In this document: in pieces, positions 1 through 5,470 of the stretch
Layout of the letters: each line of letters starts with the position of its first letter
Position numbering within the stretch: the first letter of the stretch is position 1
Source of the DNA: Candidatus Odinarchaeota archaeon
GTDB taxonomy: Archaea > Asgardarchaeota > JAGGXT01
Direction of reading: 5' to 3'
Assembly (NCBI GenBank): GCA_021162905.1
Contig: JAGGXT010000089.1
Location: 1 to 8,503 of the forward strand
DNA: 8,503 nt
The notes under the pieces: generated by a model
What the model saw: the letters and a program-made list of their open reading frames with translations, nothing else
What the model was told of the DNA's origin: nothing
The model's database searches: none
Program-made: the position numbers and the translations under genes

Positions 1-123
1 TAAAATAATTTTTAAATAATATTTTAAATTTTAAAAATAAGCGCATGGAATAGTATTTAAAGTTGAAAAAAATAAAAAGTAAATCAATAGAAAATATTCT
101 TAATATAATCAGACGTGGTATAT
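1..123. promoter_or_regulatory. AT-rich upstream region and TATA-like promoter of the moa operon
   Basis: No gene is visible here. The first 40 bases are entirely A/T and contain a perfect 9-bp inverted repeat (ATTTTTAAA at 8-16, TTTAAAAAT at 30-38). A TATA-like element TATTTAAAG at 54-62 lies about 65 bases before the proposed moaA ATG. It would place transcription start near 80-85 and give a leader of about 40 nt. A GTGGT at 115-119 is a weak Shine-Dalgarno candidate for the ATG at 124. Promoter assignment is inference from archaeal TATA spacing; the motif itself is visible. Confidence 0.4.
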
Positions 124-1092
124 ATGGTTCTATATGACAGATTTGGTAGAGCAATCTTAAATTTAAGAATTGCAATCACTGATAGATGTAACCTTAACTG
201 CATCTATTGTCATCATGAGGGAGAATATATTACATCACAATGTAGTAAGGAGAACAGTAATGTCGAATTGACTGTAGACGAAATTGAGAGAGTTGTCAGA
301 ATTGCAGCAGAGCTTGGAATTAAAAAGGTAAAAATCACTGGAGGAGAACCACTAATAAGAAAGGATGTCGTTGATGTCGTTGACAGAATAAGCAGCATAC
401 CAGGAATAATAGAAGTTTCAATGGTAACAAATGGATTGTTGTTAGAAAGATATGCACTTAAATTGAAAAAAGCAGGACTTAAAAGAATAAATGTAAGCCT
501 TCCAAGTCCTATACCTGAAAAATATAAAGAAATCACCGGATATCCGTTATTAGACGGCCCAGAAAGAGTTATTCGTGGCATTAAAGAAGCTATAAAAAGT
601 AAGTTGTATCCTGTCAAAATAAACATGGTTATTTTAAAAGGAATTAATGACGTGGATATAGAAGCTGAAATGAAAATAGCTAAGGAACTAGGTGCAATAT
701 TGCAATTGATTGAGTTACAAGATCCTTCTGCAAAAAGCGATTTTTTTCAAAAATACCATCATCCACTTATTGATGTGGAATCAGAACTTTCCAAACGAGC
801 TAAAAAAATAATTATTAGAGAACTACACCATAGGAAAAAATTCTTTTTAGAAAATGGTCTTGAGGTAGAGGTTGTTAGACCAATGCATAACTCTGAATTT
901 TGCAAGTATTGTACCCGACTTAGAATAACGAGTAAAGGCGAGTTCAAACCTTGTCTTTTAAGAAACGATAATCACGTTCCGTTTTTAGATGCTTTAAGGA
1001 AGAATGTAAGTGATGACACTTTAAAGAAATTAATGATAGACGCTATTATGAGAAGAGAGCCGTACTTTAAAGATAACAGTCTGGTGATATAA
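124..1092 (+). CDS. moaA: GTP 3',8-cyclase MoaA (radical SAM, molybdopterin synthesis)
   Basis: MoaA is a cytoplasmic radical-SAM enzyme that starts molybdopterin synthesis by converting GTP to 3',8-cyclo-dihydro-GTP. The protein is 322 aa, normal for the family. The N-terminal SAM-cluster motif CNLNCIYC gives Cys22, Cys26 and Cys29 (CX3CX2C), followed by TGGEP at 72-76. The second, substrate-binding cluster is the CX2CX13C set Cys260, Cys263 and Cys277. I chose the ATG at 124 because MoaA proteins typically begin just before the D-x-FGR segment (here DRFGR) and GTGGT precedes it; an in-frame GTG at 115 would add three residues. The C-terminus (EPYFKDNSLVI) lacks the Gly-Gly tail found in many bacterial MoaA proteins. 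It is first in a tight moaA-moaC-moaE operon; moaC begins two bases after its stop. In archaea the cofactor often ends up binding tungsten, so W or Mo cannot be decided here. Confidence 0.95.
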   Translation: MVLYDRFGRAILNLRIAITDRCNLNCIYCHHEGEYITSQCSKENSNVELTVDEIERVVRIAAELGIKKVKITGGEPLIRKDVVDVVDRISSIPGIIEVSMVTNGLLLERYALKLKKAGLKRINVSLPSPIPEKYKEITGYPLLDGPERVIRGIKEAIKSKLYPVKINMVILKGINDVDIEAEMKIAKELGAILQLIELQDPSAKSDFFQKYHHPLIDVESELSKRAKKIIIRELHHRKKFFLENGLEVEVVRPMHNSEFCKYCTRLRITSKGEFKPCLLRNDNHVPFLDALRKNVSDDTLKKLMIDAIMRREPYFKDNSLVI

Positions 1093-1094
1093 AA

Positions 1095-1538
1095 ATGAGT
1101 ATAAAGATGGTGGATATTAGTGAAAAAAGAGATATTATAAGAGTTGCAAAAGCTAGTGGAAAAATAAAGCTGAAGAAAGAAACAATTAATCTAATTAAAG
1201 AGATGAAAGTTGAGAAGGGAGATGTCATATCTGTTGCAAAAACGATGGCTATTCTTGCTGTTAAGAAAACACCAGAGCTCATACCGCTCTGTCATCCTAT
1301 TCCAATTACAAATGTAAGGGTTGATACCAACTTTCTAAATGATTCTATAGAAGTGACGGTAACTGTTAAATCCATTGCGAAAACTGGTGTAGAGATGGAA
1401 GCTCTATCGGGAGTTGTTGCCGCGCTATTGAACATATGGGATATGGTAAAAGCTTACGAAAAAGATGAAGCAGGTCAATATCCAACGACACTGATTTATG
1501 ACATTCGTGTTATTAAGAAAGAAAAAATTGATACATGA
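1095..1538 (+). CDS. moaC: Cyclic pyranopterin monophosphate synthase MoaC
   Basis: MoaC takes the MoaA product and rearranges it to cyclic pyranopterin monophosphate, step two of molybdopterin synthesis. The protein is 147 aa, close to the usual 150-160. Signature segments are all present: PLCHPIP at 64-70, TGVEMEAL at 97-104 and WDMVKAYEKDEAGQYP at 115-130. The last includes the catalytic Asp-x-x-Lys pair (D116, K119, aligned by eye with E. coli D128/K131). The start ATG lies six bases after GGTGAT (1083-1088), a good archaeal Shine-Dalgarno that overlaps the last codons of moaA, so translation of the two is probably coupled. The family works as a hexamer. The next gene, moaE, begins ten bases past its stop. 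Confidence 0.95.
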   Translation: MSIKMVDISEKRDIIRVAKASGKIKLKKETINLIKEMKVEKGDVISVAKTMAILAVKKTPELIPLCHPIPITNVRVDTNFLNDSIEVTVTVKSIAKTGVEMEALSGVVAALLNIWDMVKAYEKDEAGQYPTTLIYDIRVIKKEKIDT

Positions 1539-1548
1539 GATGATCTCG

Positions 1549-2049
1549 ATGGAAAAAGTAAAAATTGTAAAGAGAAATGAGATCGACATACAAAGAGTTT
1601 TTAATGAAATAAGAAAGACGACACATGCTGTTGAATGCGGCGCTATAGTTTCCTTTTTGGGAATAATTCGTGGTATAGGACATGATGGGGCAAAAGTAAA
1701 AAAAGTAATATACGAAGCTGACTTTGATTTCGCACTTAAGAATTTAAAAGAAATTAGAAGAAGACTATTAGATAAATACCCAGATGTAAAAGATTTATAC
1801 ATATATCATGTTGTGGATGAAATGAATGTTGGCGATAGCTCAATTCTTATAGTTGCTATTTCTGGGCATAGGCAACAAGCATTTAAAGCGGTCGAAGACG
1901 CGATTAATATCATCAAAAAAGAAACTCCGATCTGGAAGAAAGAGATTACTGAAAAAGGAGAATATTGGATTTCTGAAGAAGAAATAATCAAGATAAACAA
2001 AAAGGATTTTACAAGAATAGAAAAAAGAAAAGCAAATAAAATATTTTAG
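1549..2049 (+). CDS. moaE: Molybdopterin synthase large subunit MoaE
   Basis: MoaE is the catalytic subunit of molybdopterin synthase; with thiocarboxylated MoaD it inserts the dithiolene sulfurs. From the chosen ATG the protein is 166 aa. Visible family features are [12 protein letters not shown] (31-42), YEAD (55-58), [10 protein letters not shown] (105-114) and PIWKKE (127-132). Lys123 and Lys130 have the same seven-residue spacing as the E. coli catalytic pair K119/K126. The start at 1549 is favoured because GAGATGATC at 1537-1545 is one mismatch from GAGGTGATC, with its first four bases ending eight bases upstream. The ATG at 1540 or an upstream start at 1498 inside moaC are less likely. 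Oddity: the HRxG motif usual after the central strand reads [10 protein letters not shown] (87-96), so the His-Arg pair is not conserved. MoaD is not in the window. Its TAG overlaps the actin stop on the other strand. Confidence 0.92.
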   Translation: MEKVKIVKRNEIDIQRVFNEIRKTTHAVECGAIVSFLGIIRGIGHDGAKVKKVIYEADFDFALKNLKEIRRRLLDKYPDVKDLYIYHVVDEMNVGDSSILIVAISGHRQQAFKAVEDAINIIKKETPIWKKEITEKGEYWISEEEIIKINKKDFTRIEKRKANKIF

Positions 2050-2069
2050 AAGCAGCGTCTAACAGCTGC
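2021..2069 (-). terminator. Possible actin-gene terminator: hairpin plus T tract
   Basis: The inverted repeat GCAGC (2052-2056) / GCTGC (2065-2069) with an 8-base loop sits within the last codons of the actin gene. On the minus strand it is followed, after the stop, by T-rich sequence including a run of six T at 2026-2021. Archaeal termination depends mainly on T runs, so the tract is the stronger part of this call. It lies inside the moaE coding region because the two genes converge with overlapping stops. Confidence 0.35.
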
Positions 2070-3197
2070 AGGTCCTTCTTCGTCGTAGTGCTTTCTTGTT
2101 ATCCAGAGTCTCTGGAAGGTCTTAAGTGATGCTAGAATGCTGCCGCCTATCCAAACAGAGAATTGTCTTTCTGGAGGAGCAATTATTTTTATCTCGGTTC
2201 CTTCTGGAACTAATTCCCTCAGTTCCTTGTATAATCTTTCCTTAAGTCCTGGAAACATTGTAGAGCCGCCACTTAGTACTATATTAGCATATAGATCCTT
2301 ACGCAAGTCTATGTCACATTGGTTAACAACGTCAACTATTACTTCATCGATTGGATCTTCTTCTAATCCTATTAAGCTTGGATTAAAGAAGACCTCTGGC
2401 GCTTGAAATCTTTCTGGACCTATTCTCAATATGCTACCATCAGGCATTGTATATGACTTCTCCATTTTTTCGCCCATCTTTGTATAAAGTTCTAATTCCT
2501 TCTCAGGATCGAGAGCAACATAACATAATGTCTCTTTGATGTCTCTTACTATTTCTCTTTCAGCCGATGTTGTCAATGCATAGCCTCTCTGTCTTAATAA
2601 CTTTCTTAGATATTCAGTTATATCCCTACCGCCAAGGTCTATTCTTCTTATAGCATGAGTTATAGCGAAGCCTTCAAATATTGGAACTATGTGAGTAACA
2701 CCATCTCCAGAGTCAACAACAAGGCCAGTGGTTCTACCAGAAGCATATAATGATAGTACAGCTTGCATTGAGACGTAAATTGCTGGCACACCAAAAGTTT
2801 CAAACATTATTTCAGCCATTTTCTCTCTGTTCTTTATTGGGTTTTGTGGAGGCTCTGTTAATAAGACAGGATACTGAGTTGGGTCCACCTTTAAATCGTT
2901 AAAGAATGTATAGTGCCATATTCTGGTCATGGCATCCCAATCTTTGATTATACCGTGCTCAATTGGATATATTAGCTTAAGGACCCCCCTTATAGACATA
3001 GCTTCTTTACCAATATAATACTCACGCTGATAGTGATCAACATCACTCATTATTGCAGTGTATTTCGGAACACCAATAAGAGTCGGCCAAACAGATCTAG
3101 GATTGTCTTCTCCAGCAAATCCGTTTTTCGTAAAACCAGTTCCATTATCTATAACTATTGCTTGACGAGCTAACCATTCTTCGGGAGGGGCTTCCAT
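2046..3197 (-). CDS. Asgard (eukaryote-like) actin
   Basis: An ATP-dependent filament-forming actin, expected in the cytoplasm. The chosen product is 383 aa, against 375 in eukaryotic actin. Read by eye it aligns with cytoplasmic actin almost end to end. Phosphate-1 loop is [15 protein letters not shown] (17-31). The YPIEHGI segment has the His equivalent to actin His73. [16 protein letters not shown] carries the Gln equivalent to catalytic Gln137. Phosphate-2 loop [13 protein letters not shown] is at 160-172, the adenosine motif [11 protein letters not shown] at 307-317, then [19 protein letters not shown] and a final Cys-Phe. The D-loop ([18 protein letters not shown]) differs from eukaryotes. 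It lacks the larger divergence expected of crenactin. I prefer ATG 3197 because GGAGG at 3206-3210 lies eight bases upstream; ATG 3212 would add MEDDF. The gene looks slightly GC-richer than its neighbours by eye, fitting strong conservation or expression. It is divergent from a possible regulator gene. Confidence 0.96.
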   Translation of the reverse strand: MEAPPEEWLARQAIVIDNGTGFTKNGFAGEDNPRSVWPTLIGVPKYTAIMSDVDHYQREYYIGKEAMSIRGVLKLIYPIEHGIIKDWDAMTRIWHYTFFNDLKVDPTQYPVLLTEPPQNPIKNREKMAEIMFETFGVPAIYVSMQAVLSLYASGRTTGLVVDSGDGVTHIVPIFEGFAITHAIRRIDLGGRDITEYLRKLLRQRGYALTTSAEREIVRDIKETLCYVALDPEKELELYTKMGEKMEKSYTMPDGSILRIGPERFQAPEVFFNPSLIGLEEDPIDEVIVDVVNQCDIDLRKDLYANIVLSGGSTMFPGLKERLYKELRELVPEGTEIKIIAPPERQFSVWIGGSILASLKTFQRLWITRKHYDEEGPAAVRRCF

Positions 3198-3205
3198 AAA
3201 ATCAT

Positions 3206-3210
3206 CCTCC
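3206..3210 (-). promoter_or_regulatory. Shine-Dalgarno supporting the internal actin start
   Basis: GGAGG on the minus strand, eight bases before ATG 3197. The same motif and spacing precede the phosphoribosyltransferase gene (GGAGG of AGGAGG, 7851-7856, start 7842). If translation instead began at ATG 3212, this sequence would be coding (codons 2-3) and that start would have no Shine-Dalgarno, requiring a leaderless mRNA. Confidence 0.55.
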
Positions 3211-3222
3211 ATTATACGAAAT

Positions 3223-3238
3223 TTATATAAATTTATAC
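3223..3238 (-). promoter_or_regulatory. TATA-like elements upstream of actin
   Basis: On the minus strand the spacer contains GTATAAAT (3238-3231) and TTATATAA (3230-3223), with a further TATA-like AATTTAAATA at 3270-3261. The first would start transcription near 3210, giving a leaderless mRNA from ATG 3212. The far one would start near 3240, giving a leader that contains the GGAGG. The sequence does not decide between them. Confidence 0.35.
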
Positions 3239-3281
3239 ATAGAATAAATTAAAATAAGCATATTTAAATTCTTAGTGTATT

Positions 3282-3320
3282 ACTTTTATCATTTGTATCA
3301 CTTTTAAAACAGATAAAAAT
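3282..3320. promoter_or_regulatory. Inverted repeat flanking a TATA box: candidate operator
   Basis: ACTTTTATC at 3282-3290 and GATAAAAAT at 3312-3320 form an inverted repeat with 8 of 9 bases matching. They bracket TTTTAAAA (3302-3309), the likely TATA box of the regulator gene that begins at 3338. The half-sites are about 28 bp centre to centre. Such placement would suit autoregulation by the adjacent winged-helix protein, with possible effect on the divergent actin promoter. The repeat is visible; the role is inferred, and short AT-rich repeats occur by chance in such DNA. Confidence 0.3.
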
Positions 3321-3337
3321 GACGGTGGGGTTATTTG

Positions 3338-3976
3338 GTGAATTTGGAATTCATTGAGAGGGTGATTGGAGGCGTTGAAGCAAGAAGGTGGATTTTATTA
3401 AGATTACTTAAGGGAGGGGCTAGTGGCATTGATGTAAAAGAAGAAATGGAGAAAGAATTAGGATTCTTTAGTGACACGGTGGTATATTATAATCTTAATA
3501 AGTTAGTGGAGGAGGGGCTTGTTAGAGTTTCAAGAAGATGGAGAGAAAAAATATACGAACTCTCACCAAAATGGATTCCCTCAATAAGGCGATATTTTGG
3601 AATAAAGGCACCAATGGCTTATATAGGTGGTTTTGAAAGCGAAATTCCATTTAGTATGAGAGGAAGATTAAGAAGTTTTCTTGGCGAAGAAATAGCATGG
3701 TTCATTTTAATAGTCTCTGAGAGCATGAGAGGACAAGTAAGACTTTATGGCGCGGAATGTGTTTATATAGATGATGGTATATGGGATGGTAGTGTAATAG
3801 ATGTCATGCCCAGATTAAAAAGTGTGATAGAGGAAAAGCTTTATAATTTTGATTTAGTAGTCGATATAACTCATGGAAGTGAGCCAACAAAAATAGCTTT
3901 ATTACAATTGGCGTATGAATACAATTTACCATGTTTTAGATATGAGAAGGGACGCTACGTTTGGTTAAAAAAGTAA
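3338..3976 (+). CDS. Winged-helix regulator with C-terminal CARF-like domain
   Basis: A 212-aa protein of two parts. Residues about 14-80 form an ArsR/PadR-type winged helix: a helix-rich start, a likely recognition helix around SDTVVYYNLNKLVEEGLV (45-62), and a basic wing VRVSRRWREKIYEL. Residues about 92-212 look like a Rossmann-type sensor domain. A first strand (MAYIGGFE) is followed by WFILIVSESM, and then by DLVVDITHGSEPTKIALL (172-189) leading into NLPCFRYE. That last motif resembles the D-[IL]-T-x-G-[ST] segment of CARF domains, which bind cyclic oligonucleotides or other nucleotide ligands. Family membership is inference; no cas gene is nearby. I prefer GTG 3338, seven bases after GGTGGGG (3324-3330), over TTG 3335. 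It is divergent from actin and upstream of the Rab-like GTPase, so a role in controlling one or both is plausible but unproven. It could be a general metabolic regulator. Confidence 0.75.
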   Translation: MNLEFIERVIGGVEARRWILLRLLKGGASGIDVKEEMEKELGFFSDTVVYYNLNKLVEEGLVRVSRRWREKIYELSPKWIPSIRRYFGIKAPMAYIGGFESEIPFSMRGRLRSFLGEEIAWFILIVSESMRGQVRLYGAECVYIDDGIWDGSVIDVMPRLKSVIEEKLYNFDLVVDITHGSEPTKIALLQLAYEYNLPCFRYEKGRYVWLKK

Positions 3977-4017
3977 AACTTATACTTAGGAAAAGCTTAT
4001 AGCGTAGCCATTAAAAT

Positions 4018-4028
4018 ATATTAAATAT
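4018..4028 (+). promoter_or_regulatory. TATA-like element upstream of the GTPase gene
   Basis: TATTAAATATA at 4018-4028 in a 120-bp spacer would start transcription near 4050, leaving a leader of about 45 nt with the GAGG Shine-Dalgarno at 4088-4091. A second AT-rich candidate, AAAGCTTATA at 3992-4001, lies further upstream. The spacer argues that the GTPase has its own promoter rather than sharing the regulator's mRNA. Confidence 0.3.
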
Positions 4029-4096
4029 AGTAGGCAAATAGCACTTTTAGATACTTGTGATTAGTGAAAGTTGCATAGTTATATTAAGAGGATGAT

Positions 4097-4657
4097 ATGG
4101 TGTTTATTGATTCAGCAAAGGATATTCAAGACAGACCTAAGTATGCATTTAAAATAGTAACTATTGGAAACCCAGCTGTTGGAAAGACCTCACTGGTTCT
4201 TAGGTATACTAAAAACACATTTAGTGAACAATATATAGTCTCTTTAGGAGTTAATTTTCTGAGTAAAATTATACATATAAATAATGAGGCTATACAACTA
4301 CAGATATGGGATACAGGCGGTCAGGAACGTTTTAAAGTTTTAAGATTAACATATTATAGAGGAGCTGATGGCGGAATATTAGTTTATGACGTAACAAATG
4401 AAGAATCTTTTGATAAGGTTGATGAATATTACTATGAGTTAAGGGAAATTTGCGGCAACATACCTCTAATTCTATTGGGAAATAAGATTGATCTTGAAAA
4501 TAAAAGAGTGGTAAGTACTGAAAAAGGTAGGGCAAAAGCCAAAAAATTAGGGTTACTTTTCTTTGAAACCAGCGCTAAGGAGAATATAAATGTTACAAAA
4601 GCTTTTGAAGAACTAGCAAAATTGGTTTTTGAAAGGCAAGTTATGAAGGAAGAGTGA
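4097..4657 (+). CDS. Rab-like small GTPase
   Basis: A 186-aa Ras-superfamily GTPase, a single-domain molecular switch. G1 is GNPAVGKTS (24-32). Switch I is YIVSLGVNF (46-54), with Ser49 where Rab/Ras have the Mg-binding Thr. G3 is WDTGGQERF (71-79), keeping catalytic Gln76. G4 is NKID (129-132) and G5 is ETSA (157-160). Close matches to the Rab-specific RabF1-5 motifs are all present: LGVNF 50-54, QLQIW 67-71, RFKVLR 78-83, YYRGA 86-90 and LVYDVT 95-100. This makes it Rab-like rather than Arf-, Ras- or bacterial MglA-like. The Gly-Gly of G3 recalls Arf-type WDxGGQ, where Rabs have Ala-Gly. There is no C-terminal cysteine, so no eukaryotic-type prenyl anchor; an N-terminal extension of about 16 residues precedes the fold. 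ATG 4097 follows GAGG (4088-4091) by five bases. Partners and membrane target cannot be read from the sequence. Confidence 0.95.
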   Translation: MVFIDSAKDIQDRPKYAFKIVTIGNPAVGKTSLVLRYTKNTFSEQYIVSLGVNFLSKIIHINNEAIQLQIWDTGGQERFKVLRLTYYRGADGGILVYDVTNEESFDKVDEYYYELREICGNIPLILLGNKIDLENKRVVSTEKGRAKAKKLGLLFFETSAKENINVTKAFEELAKLVFERQVMKEE

Positions 4658-4691
4658 GGGATATTTAGAGATTTCTTAATGATTATAGATT

Positions 4692-5387
4692 TTATACGTA
4701 TAATGGAATGAAACCTAGGCCGTTAAATAATGCCACAACATTATATATATCAATTTTAGACGAGAAAGATATGTCTCTTAAGCAGTTACTCCTTACTAGA
4801 GATTTCCCATGGGGAGATTCCCTAAGAAATGTATAAACATCTATTTTGGGATATTCTAATTTTTTAAGACTACATAGAAAGTACAAGCTACATAAGTGAT
4901 CTGGGTAAGAAATTTTTGATTCATCTCCAGCTTCAACTATGAGTATTTCTAACCCATAGTCATTAGCTATTCTTGAGATATACTTACTGGTAGAACTTAT
5001 GTTAAGAAATGACAGAGCTATCAAATAAGGAGCTCTATTAAAAAGTTTCACTAATGGCGTTCCATTTGTTGTCTTTAAGATAATAGGTTTCTTATAATGC
5101 TTAATACTAAATTCATAAGGAGAATTTCCAACGTCAAAACCCTCTATTTTTATATTATTTATCTCACCTGCAAGTATAACAGCAGATTCCTTATTAGAAG
5201 AAATTTGTGACTTGATTGTATAAGCTTCTTCTACGGATTCAACTGGTATCACAATAGAACTACCATTTGCAAGTGCAGAAACTATAGTCGAGGTTGCTCT
5301 AAGCACATCCACTATTACTACTATTTTATTTTTCTGAGATATGTGCGACAATTCATTACGTGGAACAGCAAGTATAGTGATATCCAT
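4692..5387 (-). CDS. comB: ComB family 2-phosphosulfolactate phosphatase
   Basis: A 231-aa protein of the ComB family. In the characterised pathway ComB hydrolyses (2R)-phosphosulfolactate to sulfolactate, the second step of phosphoenolpyruvate-dependent coenzyme M synthesis. Signature segments are present in order: DVLRATST (27-34), LAGE (72-75), GFDVGNSP (83-90), TTNGT (106-110), EAGDESKISYPDH (152-164) and HGKSL (193-197), then the Asp-Ile of RDISF and a hydrophobic end. The frame is open upstream to 5495, but ATG 5387 is chosen because GGGTG lies five bases before it, family homology starts there, and longer versions would overlap the divergent Sua5 gene. ComA and ComC are not in the window. 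ComB homologues occur in organisms that do not make methane, so the exact substrate is uncertain. Convergent with the GTPase gene, 34 bases apart. Confidence 0.88.
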   Translation of the reverse strand: MDITILAVPRNELSHISQKNKIVVIVDVLRATSTIVSALANGSSIVIPVESVEEAYTIKSQISSNKESAVILAGEINNIKIEGFDVGNSPYEFSIKHYKKPIILKTTNGTPLVKLFNRAPYLIALSFLNISSTSKYISRIANDYGLEILIVEAGDESKISYPDHLCSLYFLCSLKKLEYPKIDVYTFLRESPHGKSLVRSNCLRDISFSSKIDIYNVVALFNGLGFIPLYV

Positions 5388-5470
5388 AGTTGCACCCACA
5401 TAATAGGAAATTGTTTTCTTATTAAACTTTATTATGGAGATAATGTATAAGAAATTTAGAGGGACTAAAA

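Noticed and set aside
213..626. Long minus-strand frame opposite moaA
   Set aside because: Low-complexity Ser/Leu/Ile-rich translation typical of antisense frames; MoaA motifs cover the same bases.
1498..1548. Longer MoaE start at 1498 inside moaC
   Set aside because: The extension is not MoaE-like, and ATG 1549 has a GAGATGATC ribosome site at good distance.
1425..1802. Minus-strand frame across the moaC/moaE junction
   Set aside because: Phe/Ser-rich antisense translation across two clearly real genes, with no start signal.
2137..2406. Open + strand frame of 89 codons opposite actin
   Set aside because: It lies wholly inside the highly conserved actin gene, has no Shine-Dalgarno or recognisable domain, and is explained as a shadow frame.
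2046..3212. Crenactin (TACK-type) identity for the actin
   Set aside because: Crenactins are longer and more divergent; this sequence matches eukaryotic actin blocks closely and ends Cys-Phe.
3338..3976. CRISPR-associated Csa3 regulator
   Set aside because: The domain order is reversed relative to Csa3 and neither cas genes nor repeat arrays are in the window.
4097..4657. Arf- or MglA-type identity for the GTPase
   Set aside because: WDTGGQ looks Arf-like, but NKID, ETSA, YYRGA, LVYDVT and the other RabF-type motifs point to the Rab/Ras branch, and there is no Arf N-terminal Gly or amphipathic helix.
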